Source: Stygiolobus sp037389425 (GTDB lineage Archaea; Thermoproteota; Thermoprotei_A; Sulfolobales; Sulfolobaceae). Taken from it: a DNA stretch of 64,000 nucleotides. The stretch is taken from assembly GCF_037389425.1 (NCBI RefSeq), contig NZ_JBBHKR010000064.1:62001-126000 (forward strand), written 5' to 3'. The position numbers and the translations under genes were made by a program. Numbering within the stretch: position 1 is the first letter of the stretch; each line of letters opens with the position of its first letter. Below, piece after piece: positions 25,849 through 35,425 of this stretch. The notes beneath the pieces are model-generated. The model did not search any database. It was not told where the DNA came from and was given only the letters and a program-made list of their open reading frames with translations.

Positions 25849-27287
25849 TATGCGACTGCACCTAGCTTGTCGAGTTCTAATTTAATAACCTTGTTTAACA
25901 TTGTAGCGTATTCGAATGGTAACTCTTTCATTATCTCGTCTATAAATCCTAGTACTAGCATTGACACAGCTTCTTTCTCGTCTATTCCTCTGTTCTCTAG
26001 ATAGAATAACTGGTCTTCGTTCATTCTGAATGTGTGAGCCTCATGAGCTACATCTGCATCTTCCTCAAACACTTGATTATGGGGGAATGTATAGGCTTTA
26101 GTTTTTTCATCTAACATTAACGAATCACACTTTACAAATGCTTTAGATCCCACTGCACCTTTGTTAACTCTTATTAGTCCTCTGTATATATTAACTCCTC
26201 CATTGAATCCGATGTTTTTACTTACGACTTTACTTTTAGTATTAGGTGCAGCATGTATCATTTTTGAACCACTATCTTTCCATTCTCCTTCTCCACTTGC
26301 TAATGTTACTACTAAGCTGGTTGAGGTTGCATTTTTACCTCTTAGGATAGTGGAGGGGTAAACAAAGCTATATTTTGATCCTAAAGAGCCTTCTACCCAT
26401 TCTACTGTTGCATTTTCATCAGCCCACGCTCTTTTATTATTAAAGTTAATTATGTTCTTGCTCCAGTTCTGAACTGTAGTGAATTTAATGTATGCGTTCT
26501 TCTTAGCGTAAAGTTCGACCATTCCGTCGTGGAAGGAGAACTTCTTAAACTGTGGCGCACTACATCCTTCTATAAAGTGAATATAAGACCCCTCATCAGC
26601 AATTAGGAGTGTGTGTTCAAACTGTCCTTCCATTTCTGTACCTATTATGAAAAACCCTTCAACGGGCATTGTTATTTTTACTCCTTTAGGGACGTATACG
26701 AATACTCCTCCACTCCATAATGCTCCGTGTAGGGCTGCGAATTTGTGGTCTGAGACTGGGAATATTTTTGTGAAGTATTCTTTGACTATATCTGGATACT
26801 TCTGGACTGCTTCTTCAGGGGGCATCATAATTACCCCTTTCTTTTGAAGTTCCGCTTTTACGTTACTATATATCGGTTCTGATTCAAAAGTTGCTACTAA
26901 ACCTCCTAGGTATTGTTGTTCTGATTGTGGTATTCCTAACTGTTCGTAATATTTTCTTATTTCTGGTGGTATTTGATCCCAGTTAGAAGTTCTCTCTACG
27001 TCTGGTTTAATGTAAATTTCCATTTTGGAAACGTCTAGCTCTGATAGGAAGTCAGGAAGCCAATTAGGTGTGGGGAGTTTTTCAAATAACTCAAGGCTTC
27101 TTAGCCTCAACCTTAGCATCCATTCAGGTTCCTTCTTTATCTTAGAAATTTCGGTTATCACGTCTTTGCTAAGTCCAGATTCCACCACTCTCTTATGGAA
27201 TTCTTGCTGTGTGAGCGAGTGATTTTTAGCTTCTATTGTAGCGTTTATTAATTCGTTTAGATCAACGGATATTTTCTCTTCTGGCAA
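25848..27287 (-). CDS. sufB: Fe-S cluster assembly protein SufB
   Basis: The main scaffold of the SUF machinery, 479 residues. Typical segments: WMLRLRSLELF-like N-terminus, GVFVYVPKGVKITMPVEGFF near 194, FIEGCSAPQF near 237, then HNQVFEEDADVAHEAHTFRMNEDQLFYLENRGI in the C-terminus, with the conserved late cysteine in AFVKCDSLM. The start is TTG 27287, supported by GAGGT about 9 nt upstream. It is followed by sufD and preceded by sufC with a 75-bp gap. Confidence 0.95.
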   Translation of the reverse strand: MPEEKISVDLNELINATIEAKNHSLTQQEFHKRVVESGLSKDVITEISKIKKEPEWMLRLRLRSLELFEKLPTPNWLPDFLSELDVSKMEIYIKPDVERTSNWDQIPPEIRKYYEQLGIPQSEQQYLGGLVATFESEPIYSNVKAELQKKGVIMMPPEEAVQKYPDIVKEYFTKIFPVSDHKFAALHGALWSGGVFVYVPKGVKITMPVEGFFIIGTEMEGQFEHTLLIADEGSYIHFIEGCSAPQFKKFSFHDGMVELYAKKNAYIKFTTVQNWSKNIINFNNKRAWADENATVEWVEGSLGSKYSFVYPSTILRGKNATSTSLVVTLASGEGEWKDSGSKMIHAAPNTKSKVVSKNIGFNGGVNIYRGLIRVNKGAVGSKAFVKCDSLMLDEKTKAYTFPHNQVFEEDADVAHEAHTFRMNEDQLFYLENRGIDEKEAVSMLVLGFIDEIMKELPFEYATMLNKVIKLELDKLGAVA

Positions 27288-27362
27288 TTGGGATTACCTC
27301 ACATTAACTGTGTTAAAGATCTAATTTAAACTTGCTTATGAATAATTTGTAAAAAGAGTCTA

Positions 27363-28100
27363 TCATTTGACTATTCCTTCGTAACCTTTTTCATCTATTA
27401 GTTTAGCTAACTCCATACCTCCGCTAGCAACGATCTTTCCTTTATATAGTACGTGTACTCTGTCGGCGTTGATATGTTCTAAGATCCTTCTATAATGAGT
27501 AATTATCAAATACCCAGTATTGTTTTCCTCTCTGAGCTTTAGTATAGAATTTGAAATCGCTTTTAATCCATCCACGTCTACTCCTGAGTCTGGCTCGTCT
27601 AGGATTGCTATTTTAGGTTTCATGAGGAGCATTTGAAGGATTTCTGTTCTTTTCTTCTCTCCTCCACTAAATCCTTCGAAAATCCCTCTGTTTAAAAGTG
27701 AGTCTGAAACACCTACAGTTTTGCTTAGCTCTTTAACTTGTGATATCACTTGTAAGGGTTGTGTTGAGGAGCCGTAAATTCTGTTATATTCTGCTACAAG
27801 AAGCGTAGAAAGTTTAACTCCACTAATCTCTATAGGATTTTGGAAAGCTAAGAAAAGACCTTTTCTCACTTTCTCATAAGTCTCTAGGTTTGTGATATCT
27901 TCTCCGTCAAGAAGGATTTTACCTTCTGTGATTTTATATTTAGGGTGTCCCATTATAGCTAATGATAAAGAGGTTTTACCGCTTCCGTTAGGCCCCATAA
28001 GTACGTGAATTTCTCTTGAGTTAATTTCAAGCTCTACTCCCTTAAGTATCTCTCTTCCTTCAACTTGCACGTGAAGGTTTTTTATTTTTAGCGTGGTCAT
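27363..28100 (-). CDS. sufC: Fe-S cluster assembly ATPase SufC
   Basis: The ABC-type ATPase that drives SufBCD. 245 residues: Walker A GPNGSGKTSLSLAIMG near 36, Q-loop FLAFQNPIEI, ABC signature FSGGEKKRTEILQMLL near 145 and Walker B KIAILDEPDSGVDVDG near 165, with the H-loop ITHYRR. It is the first suf gene and lies 25 bp after the AbrB-PhoU regulator gene, so the two may share a message. Confidence 0.96.
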   Translation of the reverse strand: MTTLKIKNLHVQVEGREILKGVELEINSREIHVLMGPNGSGKTSLSLAIMGHPKYKITEGKILLDGEDITNLETYEKVRKGLFLAFQNPIEISGVKLSTLLVAEYNRIYGSSTQPLQVISQVKELSKTVGVSDSLLNRGIFEGFSGGEKKRTEILQMLLMKPKIAILDEPDSGVDVDGLKAISNSILKLREENNTGYLIITHYRRILEHINADRVHVLYKGKIVASGGMELAKLIDEKGYEGIVK

Positions 28101-28125
28101 TACTTTTCTCCATATCTATTTCTGT

Positions 28126-29127
28126 TCACGCATTAAAATTTCTCTCGATCCACGGCAATTCTTCCAAAAATATTGAGCAAGAGGAGTTTGTTAACGCCTC
28201 CTCTAAACTTTGAACTAACTCCTCTAGATAATTTTTGATTAACGGTTCTTGTATGTTAAGCTGTTCTAGTCCTTGTTTCAACTGGGAGATTATATTATGG
28301 CCGTTAGAGATCCTTTTAACGCTCGGGAATAATATTGTCATTATGATCTCATCAAATAAGTCATTTATTTTCTGGAACATTTCCGTCAAGATCTTTACTT
28401 GTTCTTGAGTGAGGATCGGTTTAGTGTTCTTTATCGTGTTGCTTAATTTAGTCATAATGTTGTATACACGGAGAATAATAATCGAGTTAATAGCTATTAT
28501 GAAGTTTCTTAATGTGTCTCTTTCAGACGTGTATCTGCCTCCCATACTCCTTCTCAATAACATCAATTGTACTCTCTTCAAGTCCTCTAAGCTAGGCTGC
28601 ACTTCTGCCAAGGGTTGTCCTTTTAAGTATCCTAGAATTTCATCAACTTTTCTTGATGCAATGTTCAGAATACGTCTGAGAAGGGACTCGGAGCCTATTT
28701 TTTCAGTATCGAGCAAGCAGTCCAGCTTTATACTGTTTTCACTAGTTTCTGCTACTTCAATTCCTACCAAGTGCTTTGAGTAATTTATTACGTCTTCAAA
28801 TTCTTTAGGATCTATGTTCTTTTTTGAAGTAAATACGATCTCGTCGTATCCTAAGATGTATAAACATGGTATTGCTGTAGTCATGGGTTGTTTATAGCTA
28901 TCTATATCTATCTTTACATTCCTCCTGTTGTAGTTTATCTTTACTTTTTCCGCTACTAACCTTAGTGTCCCATCTTCAGAGATCTCCATAATAATTTTAT
29001 CTCCTGGTTTTATTCCCCACTTGTTAATCCACTTCTTGGGTAATGTGATGAAAAGGGAGGATGAACCTAATCTTTGAACTTTTCTAGTCTCCACGTCTTT
29101 TGGTGTTTTATTAGTTTCCTCTGCCAA
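28126..29127 (-). CDS. AbrB-PhoU fused regulator
   Basis: 333 residues. Residues 12-60 form an AbrB/SpoVT DNA-binding hairpin (KVQRLGSSSLFITLPKKWIN followed by KWGIKPGDKIIME), and residues 150-330 are helical and PhoU-like (RRILNIASRKVDEILGYL; LTEMFQKINDLFDEIIMTIL). Archaeal proteins of this make-up are annotated as phosphate uptake regulators, but here no phosphate genes are near and sufC follows by 25 bp. The start is TTG 29127, with a TATA box about 35 bp upstream. Confidence 0.8.
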   Translation of the reverse strand: MAEETNKTPKDVETRKVQRLGSSSLFITLPKKWINKWGIKPGDKIIMEISEDGTLRLVAEKVKINYNRRNVKIDIDSYKQPMTTAIPCLYILGYDEIVFTSKKNIDPKEFEDVINYSKHLVGIEVAETSENSIKLDCLLDTEKIGSESLLRRILNIASRKVDEILGYLKGQPLAEVQPSLEDLKRVQLMLLRRSMGGRYTSERDTLRNFIIAINSIIILRVYNIMTKLSNTIKNTKPILTQEQVKILTEMFQKINDLFDEIIMTILFPSVKRISNGHNIISQLKQGLEQLNIQEPLIKNYLEELVQSLEEALTNSSCSIFLEELPWIERNFNA

Positions 29128-29157
29128 AATAATTCCCTATTATTAAACTTAAACGGC

Positions 29158-29169
29158 GTTTATATAAAC
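29158..29169 (-). promoter_or_regulatory. TATA box of the AbrB-PhoU/suf group
   Basis: A perfect 12-bp palindrome GTTTATATAAAC, centred about 37 bp upstream of the TTG start at 29127. The spacing fits transcription starting at about 29135-29140. Its symmetry could also serve an AbrB-type dimer for autoregulation, which is speculation. Confidence 0.45.
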
Positions 29170-29200
29170 ATTTCTAACTTATTCTAAGCTTTTAAAAAAA

Positions 29201-29572
29201 TTAGTGCTTCTTTTTAACCGTAATTACGATCAACCATTTGTGTCTTGTTACTTCAACAGAATTAGGATCTGCATCTGGTGGAATTGTGAATTTAAGATAA
29301 TATGTATTACCGCTTTTTGTCTTGCAATAAACTCTTATAGTGTTTTCACTTGTTGTGACTTTAAGGCTTGATGTATCGGCTTTCGGCATGTCTATTACAT
29401 ATTTATAACAATCTTGTAGTTCCTCAACGGAGTATAAGGGAGATCTTGACTTAATGAAGTTCTCGACTTCTGCAAACTCTCTCTTAATTTCTTGCTCTAT
29501 CTGCTTAAATTCCTCCTTTTGTTTAGATATTAAGTATCTGATTAATTCATCCAGATCTTTAAAAACTGGCAT
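29201..29572 (-). CDS. Small heat-shock protein-like (Hsp20 / alpha-crystallin fold)
   Basis: 123 residues. The N-terminus is a long charged helix (LDELIRYLISKQKEEFKQIE and on), and residues 55-123 form an alpha-crystallin-like beta sandwich: YKYVIDMPKADTSSLKVTTSENTIRVYCK, ending with RHKWLIVITVKKK. The classic C-terminal IxI anchor is reduced to IVITV. Probably a holdase chaperone or related CS-domain protein. It lies 6 bp downstream of the PAC2 gene. Confidence 0.7.
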   Translation of the reverse strand: MPVFKDLDELIRYLISKQKEEFKQIEQEIKREFAEVENFIKSRSPLYSVEELQDCYKYVIDMPKADTSSLKVTTSENTIRVYCKTKSGNTYYLKFTIPPDADPNSVEVTRHKWLIVITVKKKH

Positions 29573-29578
29573 TTTTAA

Positions 29579-30319
29579 TCACGCGTAGGTCATAGGTTTG
29601 CCAGATGCGTATCTTGGAAGTTCGGCTTTTGTTTGAGCCATTAAGCCTTTGATCTTCTCTCTTATCTCTTCTGCCTCTTGCATCAGTTCGTCTACAGATA
29701 TGTTAAAACCAATATATTTGGAAAGAATTGAAAGTGCTAGTGCAGATGCTTCGGGATCAGGTAGGTCTAAGAACGATTCCACTACTATGGTGAAGTTATT
29801 AATGTTCTCTTTTTTAGCTTCAATTAGTAACGGAGCATAGGGACCTGCGATATACCCGTCACCGAATTTCTTCATTAAGCCAAATTTTTCCATTTCTTGA
29901 GCGATCTCTTCACTATTACCTATCCAATACGCGTTTATTGTAGTAGCATTTAATCTGTCTTCTATCGGAAGACCTGTTATTGAGATGATCGTTGATATAC
30001 CATATTTCTTAGCTATTTTTACTATCTCTCGTGAGATCGGATATAATGCTTCTGAGGGAATTGCTATCCACGAATGGAAGACGAGTATGTTATTTCCATG
30101 GTAAAGTTTTATGGGTGATTTAGCTATCCCGTCTTTTACGTGGGAGATAGGAGGTAGTAAACCTGGGGCATATAATGTGGCGAATTCCTTCAAACCGAGT
30201 TTTTCTATTAGGTATTCGGTGGCTATGACTCCTACGAGTCCAGCGTCAGGAATTCCTACAACCATGTAAGATGGCTTTGGAAAAACGGGCACGTATCCTT
30301 CTAATACCTCTATTGACAT
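29579..30319 (-). CDS. PAC2-family protein (proteasome assembly chaperone-like)
   Basis: 246 residues. The archaeal PAC2 family pattern is present: YMVVGIPDAGLVGVIATEYLI near residues 18-38, LLPPISHVKDGIAKSPIKLY, and ITGLPIEDRLN followed by an ATNAY-like turn and GPYAPLLIEAKK. Members may help proteasome assembly or bind nucleotides; function in archaea is unproven. It begins 2 bp after gcvH, so it is probably co-transcribed with the glycine cleavage genes. Confidence 0.78.
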   Translation of the reverse strand: MSIEVLEGYVPVFPKPSYMVVGIPDAGLVGVIATEYLIEKLGLKEFATLYAPGLLPPISHVKDGIAKSPIKLYHGNNILVFHSWIAIPSEALYPISREIVKIAKKYGISTIISITGLPIEDRLNATTINAYWIGNSEEIAQEMEKFGLMKKFGDGYIAGPYAPLLIEAKKENINNFTIVVESFLDLPDPEASALALSILSKYIGFNISVDELMQEAEEIREKIKGLMAQTKAELPRYASGKPMTYA

Positions 30320-30320
30320 T

Positions 30321-30743
30321 TTACAGTCCCTCCCTCTTTTTAATTGTATTTATGTACTGCTCGTAGTTTAACAGTTTTTCGATTTCTTTTGGATCTGAAA
30401 TTTCTAGTTTGAAAATCCATCCTGCACCATAAGGTTCTTTATTTATTAATTCGGGCGAGGTAACTAATTCTTCATTGGCTTCTGTTATCTTTCCGGAAAG
30501 TGGGGAATATATATCGGCAGCAGCTTTCACTGATTCTACAGTGGCGACTTGTTCTCCTGCTTTTACTTCCCTACCTGGTTGAGGTAAGTCAACTCCTACA
30601 ATGTCTCTCAGCTTCTTCTGAGCGTAGTCTGTTATCCCTACCTTAGCCACATTATTTTCTATAGTTATCCACTCGTCGGTCTCAGTATAGTATCTGTCTT
30701 TTAAGACCTTATATTTTCCTCCTATAACGATTTCGTTGCTCAT
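30321..30743 (-). CDS. gcvH: Glycine cleavage system H protein
   Basis: The lipoyl-carrying shuttle protein. 140 residues from ATG 30743. The lipoyl lysine is in TVESVKAAADIYSPLSGKI near residue 70, and DEWITIENNVAKVGITDYAQKKLRDIV is the standard N-terminal half. ATG 30743 is preferred to GTG 30752 because GTGAT lies 5 nt before it; the GTG overlaps the gcvT stop. Together with gcvT (upstream) and gcvPA/PB (divergent) it forms a complete system. Confidence 0.95.
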   Translation of the reverse strand: MSNEIVIGGKYKVLKDRYYTETDEWITIENNVAKVGITDYAQKKLRDIVGVDLPQPGREVKAGEQVATVESVKAAADIYSPLSGKITEANEELVTSPELINKEPYGAGWIFKLEISDPKEIEKLLNYEQYINTIKKREGL

Positions 30744-30748
30744 CTTTA

Positions 30749-31792
30749 TCACTTAATTAATGGGAAGTCTGATATTTTTACATCTATTAATTTTCCCCTT
30801 ACGTCAATGTTTAAGTTAAATCCTAAGTAAAGGTGACTCGATTTAACGTAGCCCATTCCTATAACCCTGCTTAAGTAAGGGCTGTAAGTACTACTCGTAA
30901 CATATCCTATTTGAGTACCTAAAACTTTAAACGGATTGTCCCTTCTGGGTAAGATCCTCTCGTTCTTTTTTCCTTTAAATCCGATTCTTATCTTGTCTAC
31001 TCCATTTTTTAACTGTTCTAAAATCTTGTCCCTTCCTATAAACTCTTTCTCTAGAGAGAAAACCCAATATCTGGCTTCTATAGGTGTAGTAGTTGAATCG
31101 ATGTCCTCCCCATAAAGTACAAAACCCATTTCTTGCCTCAGACTGTCCCTAGTAATTAGACCTGCTGGCTTCACACCCAAATTAACAAGCTTGGTGATCA
31201 ACCTTGAGAGTGTTTCGGGAGATCCCCATAATTCTACGCCGTCCTCTCCCGTCCACCCTGACCTACTTAATAAAAATACATCCTCGCTCATGAATTTTGT
31301 GTTCAACCTAAATTCTAAAGGTTGAAGATCCACTTTTTCAACGAAGTTCCACACATTTCTCCCCTGGATTGCAATCATAGCTAGATCGAATGTCAAGTCT
31401 TGAACATCTAGTGAGGAATTTTTCTTTATCCAACTGATTATTTTCTCTCTGTTTATAGCATTAGTAACAACGAGAAACTCATCCTCTTTGACCTTATATA
31501 ACATTACGTCGTCTTCAAAACCACCCCTATCATTGAGGAATGCGGTAGGTCCTATCATTTTTCCTTCTTTTTCCTTGTTTATATCCTTGGCGACCAGTTT
31601 GTCCAACTCGTCATTTTTTCCCTTAATTCTGAGTCTTCCCATGTGTGAAAGGTCGAAAAATGCACACGATGTTCTCACAGCCATGTGTTCGTCTTGATAA
31701 CTTGTGTATTTCATCGGCATTTGCCAGCCTGCGAATTCTCCTATATCCGCATTTAGCTTTATTTCAATATCCAAAAGGGGTGAACTAAACAT
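30749..31792 (-). CDS. gcvT: Aminomethyltransferase (glycine cleavage T protein)
   Basis: This enzyme transfers the aminomethyl carbon from GcvH to the folate-like cofactor (tetrahydromethanopterin or relative in Sulfolobales), releasing ammonia. 347 residues, with N-terminal GEFAGWQMPMKYTSYQDEHMAVRTSCAFFDLSHMGR, central LSRSGWTGEDGVELWG and late RRDNPFKVLGTQIGYVTSSTYSP. Its start is 38 bp from the divergent gcvPA start, so the two promoters overlap in this short gap. Confidence 0.95.
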   Translation of the reverse strand: MFSSPLLDIEIKLNADIGEFAGWQMPMKYTSYQDEHMAVRTSCAFFDLSHMGRLRIKGKNDELDKLVAKDINKEKEGKMIGPTAFLNDRGGFEDDVMLYKVKEDEFLVVTNAINREKIISWIKKNSSLDVQDLTFDLAMIAIQGRNVWNFVEKVDLQPLEFRLNTKFMSEDVFLLSRSGWTGEDGVELWGSPETLSRLITKLVNLGVKPAGLITRDSLRQEMGFVLYGEDIDSTTTPIEARYWVFSLEKEFIGRDKILEQLKNGVDKIRIGFKGKKNERILPRRDNPFKVLGTQIGYVTSSTYSPYLSRVIGMGYVKSSHLYLGFNLNIDVRGKLIDVKISDFPLIK

Positions 31793-31829
31793 TATTAACC
31801 GTGATCAAGTATAACTGTTTGATATTTAT

Positions 31830-33200
31830 ATGGACATGCATCCGTGGCTACCTAACCTAGCTCACATTAAGGAAATGCTTCAAGCAATAGGAGTACACGA
31901 TATTTATGATCTCTTCTCCGATGTACCTAACGAGATCCTATTGAGGAGAGAGCTTAACTTACCTTATAAAGAACCATTATCGGAGTACGAAATTACGTTA
32001 AGGCTTAATGAATTAAAAAATAAAAACATGAAATTACTCATGCCCCCATTTATGGGTGGGGGTGTTTGCCCTCATTACGTTCCTGAGGCTGTAAAATTTA
32101 TCATTAGTCGTTCAGAATTCTATACTTCTTATACTCCATATCAACCAGAGATAACTCAGGGTTTACTTCAGGCACTTTTCGAGTATCAGAGTCTGATTGC
32201 GGAACTATTAGAGATGGAAGTAGTTAATGCATCTCTATATGATTGGGGTTCTGCTTTAGCTGAAGCTGTGATGATGGCAAACAGAATCAACAAGAGATCT
32301 ACAATATTAATCCCAGAAAACATGAACCCTTATCATAAGGAGGAATTAAAAACGTGGGTATACGGTAAGGAAATAAAAATTGTTGAGATCCCTTATAACA
32401 AGAACTCTGGTCAATTAGAGTATGAAAAGGCAAAAGAGATACTATCGTCTTCTAAAGATATAACCGCAATATATATACAACAGCCTAACTATTACGGTAT
32501 CTTTGAAGAGAATGTCGAAGAGATAGTAGAATATGCTAAAAGGAACAATATCATAACTATTATGGGTGTTAATCCCCTATCTCTCGGTCTTATAAAACCT
32601 CCAGGTGAATACGGGGTTGATATTGCTATCAGTGATGGGCAGGAACTAGGCTTGCCTTTAAATTACGGAGGTCCTTTAGTTGGAATTATGGCAGTTAGGT
32701 GGGACGGGCAACTTATCAGACAAATGCCTGGGAGAATAGTAGGTCTTACTAGGGACTCTGACGGGAACAGAGCTTTTACATTAATTTTACAAACTAGGGA
32801 GCAATTTGCTAGGAGGGAGAAAGCAACTTCGAATATTACTACCAATGAGGCTTTGATGGCGATCGCAAATGCAGTATATTTATCTTTACTAGGGAGGAAA
32901 GGGCTAAAGGACTTAGCTGAGGAGATTTATAAGAGGAGTCATTATGCTAAAGAACGGTTCGAAAGGATAGACGGTGTTATCTCGCCCTTTAAAGGGGACT
33001 TCTTTGAAGAGTTCTTGCTCAAATTCCCCATTGATTACTCCTTAATTCACTCTCATCTACTAAAGAAGAAAATTCATGGTGGTATCAAAATTGATAGAAA
33101 TGAGGCATTGTTTTGTGTTACTGAGGTTCACACAAAGCAAATGATCGACACTTTAGTAAGTGAGGTGAAGGAGGTTATTGAAAATGTGGAGACAAGCTAA
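31830..33200 (+). CDS. gcvPA: Glycine dehydrogenase (decarboxylating) subunit 1
   Basis: The N-terminal half of the P protein, which decarboxylates glycine with PLP. 456 residues starting with HPWLPNL, then FMGGGVCPHYVPEAVKFI near 72, SEFYTSYTPYQPEITQG and LQALFEYQSLIAELLEMEV. The PLP lysine is on subunit 2. The ATG at 31830 follows gatatttat, which is too near for a TATA box; the box is probably in the 31800s. The subunit 2 gene overlaps its end by 17 bp. Confidence 0.95.
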   Translation: MDMHPWLPNLAHIKEMLQAIGVHDIYDLFSDVPNEILLRRELNLPYKEPLSEYEITLRLNELKNKNMKLLMPPFMGGGVCPHYVPEAVKFIISRSEFYTSYTPYQPEITQGLLQALFEYQSLIAELLEMEVVNASLYDWGSALAEAVMMANRINKRSTILIPENMNPYHKEELKTWVYGKEIKIVEIPYNKNSGQLEYEKAKEILSSSKDITAIYIQQPNYYGIFEENVEEIVEYAKRNNIITIMGVNPLSLGLIKPPGEYGVDIAISDGQELGLPLNYGGPLVGIMAVRWDGQLIRQMPGRIVGLTRDSDGNRAFTLILQTREQFARREKATSNITTNEALMAIANAVYLSLLGRKGLKDLAEEIYKRSHYAKERFERIDGVISPFKGDFFEEFLLKFPIDYSLIHSHLLKKKIHGGIKIDRNEALFCVTEVHTKQMIDTLVSEVKEVIENVETS

Positions 33201-34698
33201 GTGGGACGAACCACTAATAACGGAATATAAGGGAAATAATAGTAGGATAGGAACTCTGGTTCCACACGAGAAGGAAATAGAAATCCAATTAAGAATACCT
33301 GAAAAACTTAAGAGAAGTAAAGAGCCTGAAATACCAGAGCTATCAGAACTAGAAGTAGTTAGGCACTTCGTAAGGCTCTCTCAAATGAGCTTCGGAGTGG
33401 ATACTGGATTTATGCCTTTAGGCTCATGTACTATGAAATATAATCCTAAAGTGGAAGAAAAAACTTCAGAGATAGTTTCTGAATATCACCCGTTACAAGA
33501 TTTTGACACTGTTCAGGGAATTCTGGAAATGATTTACGAGATGCAAAATATGTTAGCTGAGATCACTGGTATGGATCAATGTAGTCTTCAAGTTCCAGCA
33601 GGTGCGGCTGGAGAATTAGCAGGTGTCTTAATGATAAAGAAATATCATGAAGATAAGAATAGAAGAAATCGCGATGAAATGTTAATAGCGGATTCTGCTC
33701 ACGGTACTAATCCAGCAAGTGCAGCTATGGCAGGATATAAGGTAATCTACATAAGGACAAACAAGGATGGGCTAATAGATATAGACATATTAAAGGAAGT
33801 TACAAGCGAAAAGACAGCCGGGTTCATGCTCACTAATCCTAATACACTAGGACTTTTTGAGAGTGATATTCTAGAGATATCCAAGATTCTTCATAGGGTT
33901 GATGCTAAACTCTATTATGATGGTGCAAACCTAAATGGGATACTGGGAATAGTCAGACCGGGAGACATGGGATTCGATGTTGTTCATCTCAATCTCCATA
34001 AGACCTTTGGAGTCCCTCATGGTGGAGGAGGGCCAGGTGCTGGAGCTATATGCGCCAAAGGTGAAATAGTAGACTATTTGCCCTATCCCTTAGTTCAGAA
34101 AAAGGATGGAAAGTTTACACTAAATTATGTTCCGCCTAAAAGTATTGGTAAGATAGCTACCTTTTATGGCAATATTGCTAATGTTGTAAGAGCGTATTCA
34201 TACATTTTAGGTTTAGGTTCTGAAGGCATTTCTATGGTAGGAAAGTTGAGTAGTCTAGCTACTAACTACCTAATAAGTAAACTCAAGGGAGTAAGAGGTC
34301 TCTCATTACCTTATTCAGATAGACCCAGAAAACACGAGGTTGTATTCTCGGCGAAACAATTGTTTAACGAGACCGGGATTTCGGCTAATGATATCGCTAA
34401 AGCACTGATCGATAGGGGCTTTTACGCTCCTACAATTTATTTCCCGCCTAACGTAGAAGAGGCTTTAATGATAGAACCTACTGAAACCGAACCGAAAGAG
34501 GTTCTTGATAAATATGCAGATGCAATTAGGCAGATAGTTGAAGAGGCTTACAAGAATCCGCAATTACTGTTAAACTCTCCATCAAATACCTCTGTCGGTA
34601 GGATTGATCAAGTTACTGCAAATCACCCCTCTTCAGTGACTCCTACGTATAGGGTGTACAGACTGAGAAGTGAGGGAAAAATATCTATCTTAAAGTAA
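33184..34698 (+). CDS. gcvPB: Glycine dehydrogenase (decarboxylating) subunit 2
   Basis: The C-terminal, PLP-bearing half of the P protein, 504 residues from ATG 33184 (MWRQAKWDEPLI). The PLP lysine is in VVHLNLHKTFGVPHGGGGPG near residue 280. Other marks are LGSCTMKYNPK near 80 and DSAHGTNPASAAMAGY near 170. ATG is preferred to TTG 33178 because family members begin with MWRQ. It overlaps gcvPA by 17 bp and ends in a 9-bp convergent overlap with the signal peptidase gene. Confidence 0.95.
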   Translation: MWRQAKWDEPLITEYKGNNSRIGTLVPHEKEIEIQLRIPEKLKRSKEPEIPELSELEVVRHFVRLSQMSFGVDTGFMPLGSCTMKYNPKVEEKTSEIVSEYHPLQDFDTVQGILEMIYEMQNMLAEITGMDQCSLQVPAGAAGELAGVLMIKKYHEDKNRRNRDEMLIADSAHGTNPASAAMAGYKVIYIRTNKDGLIDIDILKEVTSEKTAGFMLTNPNTLGLFESDILEISKILHRVDAKLYYDGANLNGILGIVRPGDMGFDVVHLNLHKTFGVPHGGGGPGAGAICAKGEIVDYLPYPLVQKKDGKFTLNYVPPKSIGKIATFYGNIANVVRAYSYILGLGSEGISMVGKLSSLATNYLISKLKGVRGLSLPYSDRPRKHEVVFSAKQLFNETGISANDIAKALIDRGFYAPTIYFPPNVEEALMIEPTETEPKEVLDKYADAIRQIVEEAYKNPQLLLNSPSNTSVGRIDQVTANHPSSVTPTYRVYRLRSEGKISILK

Positions 34699-35115
34699 TG
34701 AGAATAATATAGAAATATATCCGAGGTAAGGTATTGAAAATATTATTCCATGAATCTCTAACACTTTTCCTATAACGAATTGGTGAGGAACACCGTAAGG
34801 TTGTTCTAAACCTATTCTATTATCAGGAATGGGATTGGTTATTGGATCTACACCTTGTGTTATATAACTATTATATTGAGGGTTAATTTGAATAACTCTA
34901 TGAATTACATAAGTTCCTAGAGTTGATTTATATATAATTATATTTCCTACACTAATGTTTTTTGGAGAAGTATAGAAAGTTAGGAAGCCATTTTGAAATT
35001 CCGGATACATTGAAACTCCTTCTACGCTAGCTGTCTGTACTACTCCTGAAAATACTCCTATATAGATCATTAAAATAAGTATTAAAAGTATGATGTCACT
35101 CTTCTTCATCTTCAT
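34690..35115 (-). CDS. Signal peptidase I (archaeal/ER type)
   Basis: Cleaves N-terminal signal peptides outside the membrane. 141 residues. One N-terminal membrane helix (DIILLILILMIYIGVFSGVV) is followed by the catalytic serine in SVEGVSMYPEF near residue 35 and the histidine in TYVIHRVIQI near 70, i.e. the Ser-His type of archaeal SPase. The acidic partner lies in NPIPDNRIG. A hydrophobic C-terminus (IIFSIPYLGYISILFSLL) could be a second membrane segment. Its start lies within the zinc-ribbon gene's acidic 3' end. Confidence 0.87.
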   Translation of the reverse strand: MKMKKSDIILLILILMIYIGVFSGVVQTASVEGVSMYPEFQNGFLTFYTSPKNISVGNIIIYKSTLGTYVIHRVIQINPQYNSYITQGVDPITNPIPDNRIGLEQPYGVPHQFVIGKVLEIHGIIFSIPYLGYISILFSLL

Positions 35116-35425
35116 CAAGGTCACTCAAATCAAGTTCTATTACTTCGGCTCTGTTTTCCTCCTCCTTCTCTTGCTCTTCTCCTATCTTCTTAACTCCTTT
35201 CTTACCCTCTACCTCTACGGAGCTCCCTCCAGCCTTTATTTTTGAAACTACTGCTTTCCATTTATGTCCACACTTAGGACATTCATAAGAGCCCATAACT
35301 GTTATGGTTATTCTTCCATATGCATCTGGTAGAGGAGATACTAGTTGCCAAGTCTTTGTCGGTTTATCAACTTTTGTTCCACAATTAGGGCATACGTCTG
35401 GCTCGCTCTGTTTTTTCCTAGGCAT
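35096..35425 (-). CDS. Zinc-ribbon protein with acidic tail, 109 aa
   Basis: From ATG 35425: a basic start PRKKQSEPD, zinc ribbon formed by CPNCG near residue 13 and CPKCGHKW near 49, and strands WQLVSPLPDAYGRITITVMG between. The C-terminal 40 residues are mainly Glu/Asp with Lys (EEENRAEVIELDLSDLDEDEEE), probably disordered. This looks like a conserved Sulfolobales zinc-ribbon protein of unknown role, perhaps with nucleic acid or RNA polymerase. The start removes six residues of a longer frame that lie in the upstream membrane gene. Confidence 0.65.
   Translation of the reverse strand: MPRKKQSEPDVCPNCGTKVDKPTKTWQLVSPLPDAYGRITITVMGSYECPKCGHKWKAVVSKIKAGGSSVEVEGKKGVKKIGEEQEKEEENRAEVIELDLSDLDEDEEE

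Noticed and set aside
29159..29169. Palindrome as operator only
   Set aside because: Position and composition fit a TATA box; the symmetry may be incidental, so it is listed as a promoter.
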